64,000 nucleotides of DNA from Phoronis australis (taxonomy: Eukaryota; Phoronida; Phoronidae), in NCBI GenBank assembly GCA_002633005.1, contig NMRA01000001.1, forward strand, positions 2,856,997 through 2,920,996, read 5' to 3'. How positions within the stretch are numbered: the stretch's first letter is position 1; each line of letters starts with the position of its first letter. Positions 38,101-50,700 of this stretch are shown here, piece after piece. A program made the translations under genes and the position numbers. The notes under the pieces were generated by a model. It did not search any database, had not been told where the DNA came from, and saw only the letters and a list, made by a program, of their open reading frames with translations.

Positions 38101-38784
38101 TTAGGATCCTGTTTCCTTTACCGGCTGGAACATCGAAACCATTACTGAGCGACTAAACTTCGTTTACTGGCCAACCCCAGAATTGTGAATTCGAAAATTG
38201 GGTATGTATGCATCGCCTGGTGACTGCCGCCTCATTCGGCAACAATTCAAGATCGGATGAGCGTGAATATGTTTAAACCCCAGAGCGCTTAGATAAAGAA
38301 TTCAACATTGACAGTTACTCAGCTGCGACTGCCCCTTTTGAAGAACCAATTCGTCACAACCAGTCATTATCGGGATAAAAATCAAATGAGGATATGTTTT
38401 TAGAGATAATATACCTCTTACGGCCTATAACTTCAACAAACTAGTTAGTCTCAACCAATATGAAATTATTCCCACTTCGTCTCAACATTTCCGTTGCAAC
38501 TTCTGAAATGAAAGGCAATACTCATGATAGAGTTGCATCAAAACTTCATGGTCACCCTGTAGCTAAAAACCACAGCCGCGAGTTGTTCTCCGTACAACTC
38601 CATTGTGAAACGTCGTGAACTGTGGACACGTAGTCGTTAAGGAGGACTCAAGATACAACAGTCATTGTAACAACTTGAAGCTTTCGTTTCACCATTAAGT
38701 CGCTAGAGAATGATGTCACACTACGTCCCATGTAACGGTGAAAATAATCAGCGTGTGCATTTTTGAGAGTCAGGGAACTGTAGT
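35140..38784. other. Intergenic region between the cathepsin F-like and LRRC74-like genes
   Basis: About 3.6 kb. No ORF with coding character or exon-like block was seen on either strand. It should include the promoter of the downstream LRR gene, but no clear core element is visible. Confidence 0.5.
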
Positions 38785-41700
38785 ATGTCGAAATCGACGT
38801 TGGGAAGTAGATACGCTTACAGACCAAGACCAGTGACACGAGACGGGAAGCACTTTCGCAGGAAAATTGTACGAAAGAGCGATACTCGCAACAAGGAACA
38901 GAGTGTAATCAGTTGCGATCAAGGGAATGATAGCGAGGATGAAATTCTCAAAGCTTGTGTGTGTTCAGATGAAGACAGTTTTTCTGACGACGACAGCGAA
39001 AGTAAGGCGCTAACAATTATTATGAAATGTACTAAATTCAGTTTGATGCCCCCCACTGTCCCAGCTCTAAAATCTGATGACGGAATCACAATCAACTCAT
39101 TTTAAATAGTGACTACAAAAAACTTACCACAGATTTCTAATAAAACGCGACTGGAAGTATAATTCTGAAACTTACGTCCGTTGTCCGTTTCTTTTACAAT
39201 AATTTTGAACATACCTAAACTATGTGTATTTATGACCTGTTGATTTCAGTTTCTTTTTAATTCACTCCAAGTTTGTAATTACTATCACGTCTTCTTGATT
39301 ATATTTCTATTTCTCCCTTTTCCCTTTTTTCTCAACTTTCAGCTCCACGAAACAATAAAAAATAACTCACAAGTCGTTTCTTAAAGTTGCAGTTTGTGAC
39401 CGGCTTTTATTTCCGTTGCCAACAAGAACATCAAAACCATTAGCGACTCAAGAAAACGCTTCAAAATTAACATTTTTAGCATCCTTTTTTGCGTTTAAGG
39501 CTAAATTTCGTGAGTGACGAAAAAGAGTAGACGTTAATTACTTCATGTTGGAGCAAACAGTTTGTTGGCGCAACTCATTTTAAGGTTACTGAGAACGTGT
39601 GCCCTTAGGAAACTGTTGTTGTCTAGTTCCCCCTCCCCCGCGACATCTTCGACTCGACAGTGTAGGTGACGCTAGAACGGTTAATGTCGCTTTTCTTACT
39701 CTCATTACTAAAGCTAGAGCGACTATAAGCCATCGTCACTCTGTTTACGTTATATATGAGATCTATGGTCTGTGCGTAGTGCTCTTTTTCTGTCAATTGC
39801 TGAAACTAAGGTCTATTGAAAACCATTCAAATACAGCAAGCGCAGATGTCTCATAGATAACACTGAACACAACTGAACAATCCTGATTCGATTTCTTTAC
39901 GAGTGTCATAATTAGAGACATTGATAAGAAATTTTTAGTTAACCACGACTGTAAAACTACGCCAATGATAAAATGTCACCGGATTATTTTGAATCCCATT
40001 ATCGTGTTTTAGCATATGGGAAGTTTAATATTCACGACACTTCTACTAATTTCCGAATACCGGTAACATTTAAGCGTTTGACATTAAAGAAAATGTCAAC
40101 TACGAACCCATCCAATTTATTTATGTATGTGTGTATATGCCAAGTGAGGCGAATGAGAAAAAATATTTGATCATCCGTGACACCTCCCTGCTTCGTTTGG
40201 TCTACCGCGTATAGCTTTATTTTTCTTCCTTCATCATTTAACAATAAAGAAAAACGAGAAATATGGTATTTGAATCCAGCCAAAAACAAAATTTTGAGCT
40301 CATCCAACAAATTTTACATTAACATAATTAATCACAATACATTAACATGGTGAATCACAATCAATTTAAAGTAGACAGTAGTACTGCGATTGTCGGAATT
40401 TTGACAAATCACTACTTTGAAGGAGAAATTTGGCTACAACGCAAAGAATTGTTTACCTGATTTCTCTATGAAGCAGGACTAAAAGGCATTATTTATCCGT
40501 TCTCTGAACGATACGTATGTCTAGTAGAGAAATAGATTGCTTGAATTGTTTTACCTTGGTTGCCTATGATTTACACTAGATTTTTTTTTACAGTTGATTG
40601 ATATGTGATCACTGTACACCTTCATATTTATTAACCTCTCGAACGTTTGGAACACACGGTGCTAGATAATTCATTAAAAGTACACAGACGGTTTTACGGT
40701 CGAAAAGCACATTTTGGGGGTTAATTTGGGTAGGTTAACTCCTTGAAGTTATTAGCTTCGACGAGAACTATAAAATAATAAAATGTGCTTTGTTTTTGCT
40801 AATCTATTACAAATCGCTGATTCTTCACAAAGGTTTCCAGTCAAAGTTAACAGAAATCCCGAGGTGGCGACCTTATAAGCAATTCTGTTGCTGGGCGCTG
40901 TGTGGCACTGACCAAAACTGGCATAAAAAGCCCAGGCATAATCTCTCATGTGTATAAAAGACAATTTAGAAGCAGAGTCGAAGCGCATTGGAGGACTTAC
41001 CTCTCTAGAATAAATATTTGGGAACAAAATCGTGAGCTAAATTACTGTACGAGATGAGTTAAGCATTTCCAGAAATGTCTTCCGAGCTTGCTTGTTTGAA
41101 CTCGTCATCTCTCGTCTTCCAGGAATGCCTTGACATTCATGCTTAGTTTTAATTGGTCATTTTTAAGTGTAAACCTAAAACTGTTTCAGACAGCTCGTTA
41201 TATTTCCAATGCTCGTTTAATCGGTTGAATTCCTCGCTGCGACTCATTTTTTTCGACTGATCGGTGTTTTTAACAAGGTTGATTTCTTAAATGACCAATA
41301 CGTTTGAGAACCCGATAACCCTATAACTATAACTGCAATCTACGTTCTTTTTGGGGTGGGAGGGGGGGGGGTGTTGACTATTGACTATTACCGGAGTACT
41401 GTGTTTTTGCATTCTAAATTTACATGGCAGGCAAAGTGAGCTTGCCAGTTAGGTTGTACCGGAAGATCAGGTTATTCTGCAGCCGACATCGAGGGTCATT
41501 GGTTCGCAAATTTTCGGGAAAACAAAAGTAAACGAAAGACACATTCACGTAAGAAAAGCGAAGGTATTTTTAAGGAAAAGCTAAGAGCAGCTTTTGAAGC
41601 GTTGTCTGTTAGTAATGGCGTCACACGAATTCTATTCAAATTTGCTCAGTTTATGCACACTTCATTTAGGTCGATTACGTAATTACAGGTAAGGGACCCA

Positions 41701-44700
41701 CCCAAATTAGGGCTTAATGTTCAACGATGGGTGACGATGGCGACCGGGGGAGGACGTGAACATTGTGGCGTTCGGGGTCAAGGTGGAAAAATTGTGATAA
41801 CCGAAGACACTTGAGTTACTGGGGATCAGCGTCCCGACAAACTAACGACACTGTCCAATACTCGTATATATGTACTGTTGTACATTTATCAAAACTATCT
41901 TAACTCTCTTGTAAGTGTCTTAATCACTGTAGGCACACTCGACAGCACAAACATGCGCAAGAGACTGAAAACACGGGCAGTTTATGACCAAAATTACCCT
42001 ATTCAGCGCCCGCTGCGATTTTAAAATATAGCCAATTACAGTGTCAGCTGTCAACAGACGATCTTCAGTCGCTGTTTGAAAAGAAAATGACGAGTAAAAT
42101 AATACACATACGTTACACTACACAAAAGGTGTAAGGCACATTAGTGCATTCATCGCAGTGAATGGATTTCTGTTTAATTGACCTGCCTGGTAGTTGTTGT
42201 CTAATGAGTTAATATGGAGAAATAGAGTACTTATCAGTAATCAGCCTCGTCGAATTTGCTTGGCTTTCATTGAATGATCCTGGATTGGCAAAGCACAGGG
42301 GTATTTAATTAATGAAGAATTTATGAAATGTAAATTTGGAATTGTCTATTTGAAATACGCTTTCCTTCGTAAAACACTTGAAGTCTTCAATGAAACTATT
42401 TGCGTTATTGTACTGTCTTTGCAAAATGCTATTGCAAATTCAGACCGTATCTTTGAAATAGGAATTTTCTGGGCTTAAAGATTTTCTACCCTATTTAAAG
42501 TTACTCTCTCCGCTCCATTTTTGATAAAAACTTCGGAATTTATTTCAATTGAAACTCAAGCCCAAATAATACTCATTGAACACAACTCCAAATATTTTCA
42601 AAATTAATCGAATCTAATAGTACGAATTTTGTTGTTTAATTTTGAGTTTTAGTGGTGCACCAGTACCTAAAATGGCCGTCGTAGTGAGTGACAGCTGACT
42701 CATGCAACTGCTGCCATATGGAATTAGGTTTCCGCGGAAACGCAGCCCACTTGTTATTTTCTGTTAAATAATAGCAAATTAAGGCAAACACAAACAGGAC
42801 TGAAAGTTACGAAGTATTCATATTTTAACGATGTCTTCGACAGGCTAAACTAATCGTGTGTTCCAAGTTCATGAAAGTCGGTAAGAAGTCGGTAAAAAGT
42901 CTAGAAGATGCGTATTGATATAGTCTAACAATTACTCTATTGGAAGACAGAAGTGTCTGTTCCAAAAGAGGTCCGGCCTTTTTTGGTCTAAATTCCATTT
43001 TCATGTGTCTTAACGTGATTGTATGAAATTTTCATGGTTTAGAAAAGTTCTAAAATAGGCGTAAAATCAAAACCAAATATTTACTTTTTTCTCTGATTGA
43101 AAAAAGTTGAAAATTTGGCGATTTTTGTGGAACACGCCCTAAATCTCAATGAATTCACACTTTATGCGCTCGCAAAATTATCCATCCCAATTGAAACACG
43201 TAAATATGTTACCCGCCAATAACCGTTTAAGACAAACACCATAGGCAAATAACAGTATTATAATATATTATTTCAGTGTTGTCACCAACTCCTCTCGGCC
43301 ACCAAGACAGTGGACAGTTCCCGGATGAGAAAGACTCACAAGTTCGCATTTACAAAGCTGTGTGTCAGCGATTGTCAGTAGTCCCCGTGGAACATTTCAT
43401 GAAGCAAGTCAATACAAAGGAAGTGTCTCTGAATTACCACCAACTGAGTGCTCAGGGAACGAAGCCAATAGCCATCATTTTAGTAGTGAGCATTTGCAAT
43501 CACGTAATTCAACCAATGAACTTCCGTAAAATTGGCATTTGTCTTTTTAAAAAGACCTTAACGGGGTAGAGTTCAGTAACGCTAGGACCTACGCTAGAAC
43601 CTCGCTAAAATCTAACTTAAATCACGTGTTCTCATTCAAAGTACACAGCAATATCATGGGCGGAGCACTGAAAAAAGTGAGGGTATAGCCCCCCGCCATT
43701 CCCCTGTGTTGCGCCGCCCATGAATATCTCACGTAATCTCGCGAAATTTTGCTTGTTAGCGAGGTCCTGGCGTTACTGAACTCTACCCATGTATTACTTA
43801 GCTACACACTGAAGCGGCTATAAACCTGTGTCCCATCAAAGAAACCCACTTTTGATTAAAAGTACTTTTAAAAAGTTATAAAATCAGATTTGATATGCTC
43901 TTTACCCAGATGAGAAGTGGATTCCGAGCTTGGAAGCAACTGACTTTTCATCCCATAAAATAACCCGCCGTGATAAGTTAAATTCTGGAGCCTAGTCCCA
44001 AGCAATAATGAACTGCACTATCTTTCCAAGCCCAGAAATCACCTCTATTTTATTGAGTAACGACTTGAGAACATTTTCATAACGGTAAGTGGTCTAAATC
44101 AAAGGTCATTTTGTTATGACCCATGATGACGACAATGACGAGCACAGTCCCTATGATGACGAGAATCATTTACAATATGACAGTATGTTAAACAGACATA
44201 TGAACCAGTTGAGTTATATTCAGAGGGAATCTGTGTTCAGAAGCCTGTTTCACAAAAGAGACCTTTGTCTTAAGACAGAAATTTGATCTTACGCTCCACA
44301 TAACTGTTTCTGAAAAGATAACCAAATCTCACTTTAGCGAAAGAATAATGAATCTGAGGATATGTCCATAACTGTTGTTCACTGAGAAAATTTGTGCTAA
44401 TGATTTCCAGTAAATGATGTGATAATATTTATATGACTAAACCTTTATTTGGTAATTGTCAAGGGGGTGGGTATGCCTGAGCCCAGCGTAAAAATGGGGG
44501 GCTCGAATTTTTGAGAATGGGGACCTTTTACTGAAAAAAAAAACTAAAAAAGAACGGGATACGTTCAGAGCTATGAATTGTGCATTCATTGAGTTTTGTT
44601 GGTTCTTGTCTTTTTAGTGGACTTTTATCTCGTTTTCTACTTTTTCGGACTTTTTGTTTCTCTGAGACGGACCTTTTTGCCCACTTTGCCAAATGGGGAA

Positions 44701-47700
44701 GGGCTCGTTCGAGCCCCCCGAGCCCCCCACTGGGTGTGCGCATGAGGGGGTGGGGGCGTAAGTCCAAATTTCACCTTACATGAAACAGACCCTAGATCAC
44801 AAAACTCAAGAGGCGATATTCCAGTTTTATCAAAGCGCCGAAGAAGGTCATTTTATTTTGATTTAAGCTCAGATTCCAATTTCTAAGCTACTCAAATAAA
44901 GCCGCAATGTCTTGGTACATGCTTTATGACGTGCCCGTGTAAAAGAAATTGCCTGCGTGATGTGTATAATTCGTTGAAATAATTTCTAAACATAAATGGT
45001 TGAAACGGTATTTAAGGTCAAGTTGTTACGCAAACTCGAAGTATTTCACTCTAGTTAATTTCAACACCAAGTTATTTGGAGTGTTTATACAGAGAGCCGT
45101 TGGAAACACTTAAGTATTATAGAAATCGCTTACAAGCAAAATTGGAATTGGTACTTGAAAAACGATGGTTTGCAACTTGAATTACATTGACCGCCGGCGG
45201 TAATGAATAGTGAAGTTCTTTCAATTCCTTACCTCTGTACATGCACGTATGTCATCAGCGACAAGTAAAGTTAACGCCCAACCTATTTTCAAGAAATTCA
45301 TTTATATTTTTTCTGAACAAAGTCCAACAAATCGTAGCAATTTTCTGAGTTTTTTTATTTAGTTTCTCTAAAATGACATTCTAGCTCCTGAAACTTGTGC
45401 ACAAAACGTGAACGTATAAAGGAAACCGTTAACCCTCTCGGTTTCCAAGTTTTTGGTGCAGTTATATTTTGTTACTAATTCATCGTTTGTCTCAAAAATG
45501 GTTCCTAATGTCCAAGAGAATACATTCTTAAGTCACAAGGGATGGAAAACGTATTTCATTGTTTTCCACTCCTGTACACAGTATTAATCCTGTTAACAAA
45601 ACTGTGGAAGCGTTCTTAATGAATGAAGAGCAAGCAATATCCTTGCATGGTGATAAAATAACCCGTCCACTTTTGATCAAAAGTATGGTTTGTTGTTCCT
45701 AGGGTACTGTGTTTATCAACAATCCTGAAGACGGAGCGTGAACGCTATGATTAATCCGTTATATAACTGTCTAGGGCTTTGCCGTTCTAAAGGACACAAC
45801 TTTCAAAGGAATATNNNNNNNNNNNNNNNNNNNNNNNNNNNNNNNNNNNNNNNNNNNNNNNNNNNNNNNNNNNNNNNNNNNNNNNNNNNNNNNNNNNNNN
45901 NNNNNNNNNNNNNNNNNNNNNNNNNNNNNNNNNNNNNNNNNNNNNNNNNNNNNNNNNNNNNNNNNNNNNNNNNNNNNNNNNNNNNNNNNNNNNNNNNNNN
46001 NNNNNNNNNNNNNNNNNNNNNNNNNNNNNNNNNNNNNNNNNNNNNNNNNNNNNNNNNNNNNNNNNNNNNNNNNNNNNNNNNNNNNNNNNNNNNNNNNNNN
46101 NNNNNNNNNNNNNNNNNNNNNNNNNNNNNNNNNNNNNNNNNNNNNNNNNNNNNNNNNNNNNNNNNNNNNNNNNNNNNNNNNNNNNNNNNNNNNNNNNNNN
46201 NNNNNNNNNNNNNNNNNNNNNNNNNNNNNNNNNNNNNNNNNNNNNNNNNNNNNNNNNNNNNNNNNNNNNNNNNNNNNNNNNNNNNNNNNNNNNNNNNNNN
46301 NNNNNNNNNNNNNNNNNNNNNNNNNNNNNNNNNNNNNNNNNNNNNNNNNNNNNNNNNNNNNNNNNNNNNNNNNNNNNNNNNNNNNNNNNNNNNNNNNNNN
46401 NNNNNNNNNNNNNNNNNNNNNNNNNNNNNNNNNNNNNNNNNNNNNNNNNNNNNNNNNNNNNNNNNNNNNNNNNNNNNNNNNNNNNNNNNNNNNNNNNNNN
46501 NNNNNCATGCTTTATGACGGTGCCCGTGTAAAAGAAATTGCCTGCGTGATGTGTATAATTCGTTGAAATAATTTCTAAACATAATTGGTTGAAACGGTAT
46601 TTAAGGTCAAGTTGTTACGCAAACTCGAAGTATTTCACTCTAGCTAATTTCAACACCAAGTTATTTGGAGTGTTTATACAGAGAGCCGTTGAAAACACTT
46701 AAGTATTACAGAAATCGCTTACAAGCAAAATTGGAATTGGTACTTGAAAAACGATGGTTTGCAACTTGAATTACCTTGACCGCCGGCGGTAATGAATAAT
46801 GAAGTTCTTTCAATTCCTTACCTCTGTACATGCACGTATGTCATCAGAGACAAGTAAAGCTAAAGCCCAACCTATTTTCAAGAAATTCATTTATATTTTT
46901 TCTGAGTCCAACAAATCGTAGCAATTTTCTGAGTTTTATATTTAGTTTCTCTAAAATGACATTCTAGCTCCTGGAACTTGTGCACAAAACGTGAACGTGT
47001 AAAGGAAACCGATAACCCTATCGGTTTCCAAGTAATTGGTGCAATTATATTTTGTTACTAATTCATCGTTTGTCTCAAAAATGGTTCCTAATGTCCAAGA
47101 GAATACATTCTTAAGTCACAAGGGATGGAAAACGTATTTCATTGTTTTCCACTCCTGTACACAGTATTAATCCAGTTAACAAAACTGTGGAAGCGTTCTT
47201 AATGATTGAAGAGCAAGCAATATCCTTGCATGGTGATAAAATAACCCGTCCACTTTTGATCAAAAGTATGGTTTGGAGTTCCTAGGGTACTGTGTTTATC
47301 AACAATCCTGAAGACGGAGCGTGAACGCTATGATTAATCCGTTATATAACTGTCTAGGGCTTTGCCGTTCTAAAGGACACAACTTTCAAAGGAATATTGG
47401 TAAGAGGACGGAAATTGTAGATGATTGTGGAAAATTGAGCAACTGTGTGCCCTACTGTGTTCAGCAGGTCAACTACAACTAATGTATGAAATGCTTAATC
47501 ATTGTTCTTGCTGTATCGAAGGATAACGTGACGGTGACGTCACTAAGCTTAACCGGATGTGGTATTGGGGACGACGGCGCTGATTATATACTGGACATGC
47601 TACAAGAAAATCGTTACATCACGTGCTTGGTAAGAAGGAACGAAATTGTTCAAGAAAATTGTCAACTTTGCGACCTCGATACCTCTTTTATGAACAATAG

Positions 47701-50700
47701 CCGTTTGGCAGCCTGTAGCGCCATCTATGTAAAGTATATGATGTATTTTTGTGTAAGGAAATGAAACAAAAATGTGTTTCTAATGGTCCACATTAACAAA
47801 ATTTACTTTTTAACACCTAATGTTGCAAAACGTCTAATTCGTTCAAATACTGTATAAAGGGGCTTTCACTATTCTTCTGTCATGCTTCCTCGCTCAGACA
47901 ATGAAGATCAATTGTAATGGATAATGGCCAAGACACCCCTTTCTTACAGCAGAAAATTTTACAATTATGGAGTAATTTTTAAGTATCAATTTAATTGATA
48001 CTTACGTGCTATCAGCCTGAACATTTGCTGGCTATTTACGTATGTTTTATGTTATTTTGAAGAGTGACTTTATTTTTTTGCAGTCGATTGGACAGAACAA
48101 TCTAGGAACGGCGAGTGCAGTTAAGCTTCATGACGTTCTTCGTAACAATAAAATGATTGTGAGCCTGGATGTATCGAATAACAATTTTAAGGACACGGAT
48201 GGGACATTCTTTGCTAAGTTAATAGAAGTGAGTATCGCTGGGAAGTACCTCTAAAGTGTCTACGAAACTGCGTGAAAATTTCAAAAGATATGTTATGTAC
48301 GAAAAACAATACGTAAATTATAAATCCAAAATTCTGAAAGTGCCTGAAACATTTTGCGACGTGCGTAGGGACCTGTGCTCGGTTGCATGAAACAGTCCCA
48401 AATAGGGACTCATCTAAATTCCCTAAGCCTACTGCGTATTTTTCGGCTTATTTAAACACTGATTGTCCTTTTTAATGCTGTTTTAATCTCACAACTAAGT
48501 CAATTTGAGACTTTGATATATATAAAACGTGAAGTCTGCGTTGAATTCTCAATTTTATTGAAATTAAGTAGGGATCTTTTCATGCAACGCCCCTAATTTA
48601 AGGACTAAGACCCTAATTATTTTGAATTAATTAAGGGCTCAGTTTTCAGTTACATCATTAGAAAATATCATTAGTCAAAGAGGAGCTCATAATAAAGATA
48701 AAATGCTCTGTGAGTAAAGAACGAAACACATACGCAAACGATTTAGGGCACTGGCCCCTGAAAGATTTCAGCGCAAAGTCTGCTTTCCAACGAGGCAAGG
48801 TTCACGAAATGTCCAAATTTGTCTGACTTCGGAAGAACATATCTCCAAAATGGCCAATCGGATTCATATGAACTCTTTCAGATACTATGCTTTGATACAC
48901 AGCAGTTAATTTCAAAATTTCCCACTTTTGCATGAGGAGCTATAAAAACAGGAGTTTTGTATTTTTTATAAAAAATCAAATTGTATAAATGGAAATTAAA
49001 TGATAATTTAGAAAACTGCGTTTTGAGATTTCATCTAATGCCAGATGGAATTTGGTCATCACCGTTTTTGATACCGTTGATTTGCTAGGAATGCATGTTT
49101 TACTAAATTTTACTAAAAATACAAGGTCAGGTGACCAAACTAATAACATCTTGATATTAAATCAAATTTTGCGGGCTTTTTTCTTTCAGAAAATATATAC
49201 TTTTACTCAGTTAAGGCCTATGGTTTTGTGGATAATTAGTTGAATACACTGATTTATCGAGTGTTCCACGTCACCTAAAGCATTTTTAGGAATACTGACC
49301 ACTGTCAGATATCCCATACAAGTTTCTTATAGGTTTGGGTAACCTAAGTTCGTATCGGCCCCCTGTTGCACATTTCAATGTGCAATGACCCTCACGTGCC
49401 AAACATTTAATTCTAAATACTTTCCTCAACAGCACAATGAAGTTATACGCGAGCTGAACCTGAGTCACAACTCCTTCGGCGAACTGACTGGAAAAGTTCT
49501 CGTCGACGCCTTCGGTAAGGTGCACCTTGGATAAGATGGCACACAGCACTACGTGTACTGCTATTGTGCACGGGAATTTTTCCATCCTCTCGTATGAATT
49601 TGTGACCAGCCTGTTGGCACTGATTTCCAGTGTTACATTAAACATTCCATTCAGTTAACAAAACGTAGGTATTGAGTCATCCAGGAATTTCAAAACATTG
49701 ATTGTAAGACCTATCTGCTGGTCTGATTATTTATCTACATTCTCCATGATAGCAAGTAGCAGCATATATTAAAGAAAACAACAATGATTTTAAGTCGACT
49801 TGACATGAGTCGGAACATGTCAAGTCGATTTATCTACATTCCTAGCACCTCGGAGACCGACGTCTCGTTTCCTTCGATGGGTCGATGTAAAATCCTAGAA
49901 GCGGAACTCTGATCACGTGGGAACTTGTTTGATGCTGAGCACAGTTTGTATCTAGCGGATCCACCTGTTTTTAAGGGAACATCTTAAGGGTTGAATGAAA
50001 ATAACCTGCCGTACTCTTTTATCAAACCAGTTCTTTTCTATTGAAGATCTCGACGTTTTCGTTGCCAAACTCATGTTCCGAGTAACGCAAGTGGTTGTAC
50101 ACAGCAGATGAAATACCTTCCCCAACAGCTATGCTGGTGCATGCGTTTCCTGAGGGTTGTTCAGTGTCATCCACATAACATTGAGACAAATCTCAGTGCG
50201 CTCTAAATACAAACGGGAGAGAGATAGCATTAGTGTTATAGTTTATGACATTCATTGTGAGGGAGAACGATGTAACTGGTATTATGTGGGTGAGACTGAA
50301 CAACCCGCCAGGAAACGCATGTACCCACATAGAAAAGCAGCTGTGGAAGGTGTTTCATCTGCTGTGTTCAACCAATTGATTTCACTCGAGACATGATTCT
50401 GACAATGAGGGAGACGAAAGGTCTCTGAGGTCCTATCCATATAGGTAAATATTCAGTGCAGCAGACAGGACTTAATTATTTTATATATATCAAATAAAAA
50501 CAGGAAAATCAGGAACCCCAACTGGGAATCGAACCACAGGTATGACTTAACAGTTGGCTGTAAACAGTAATTGCACAGATATCGGGTCCTCAGTAGCTCA
50601 GTGGTGAGGCCACTAGACCGGCAATCTAGAGAACAGTTGGAGTTCCTGATTTTTCTGTGTTTATTTGATATATTTCATTACTGGCCAACCTCAGCGTCTA

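Noticed and set aside
45738-46582. Three long open frames across the N run
   Set aside because: They are open only because N is translated as X; there is no coding information.
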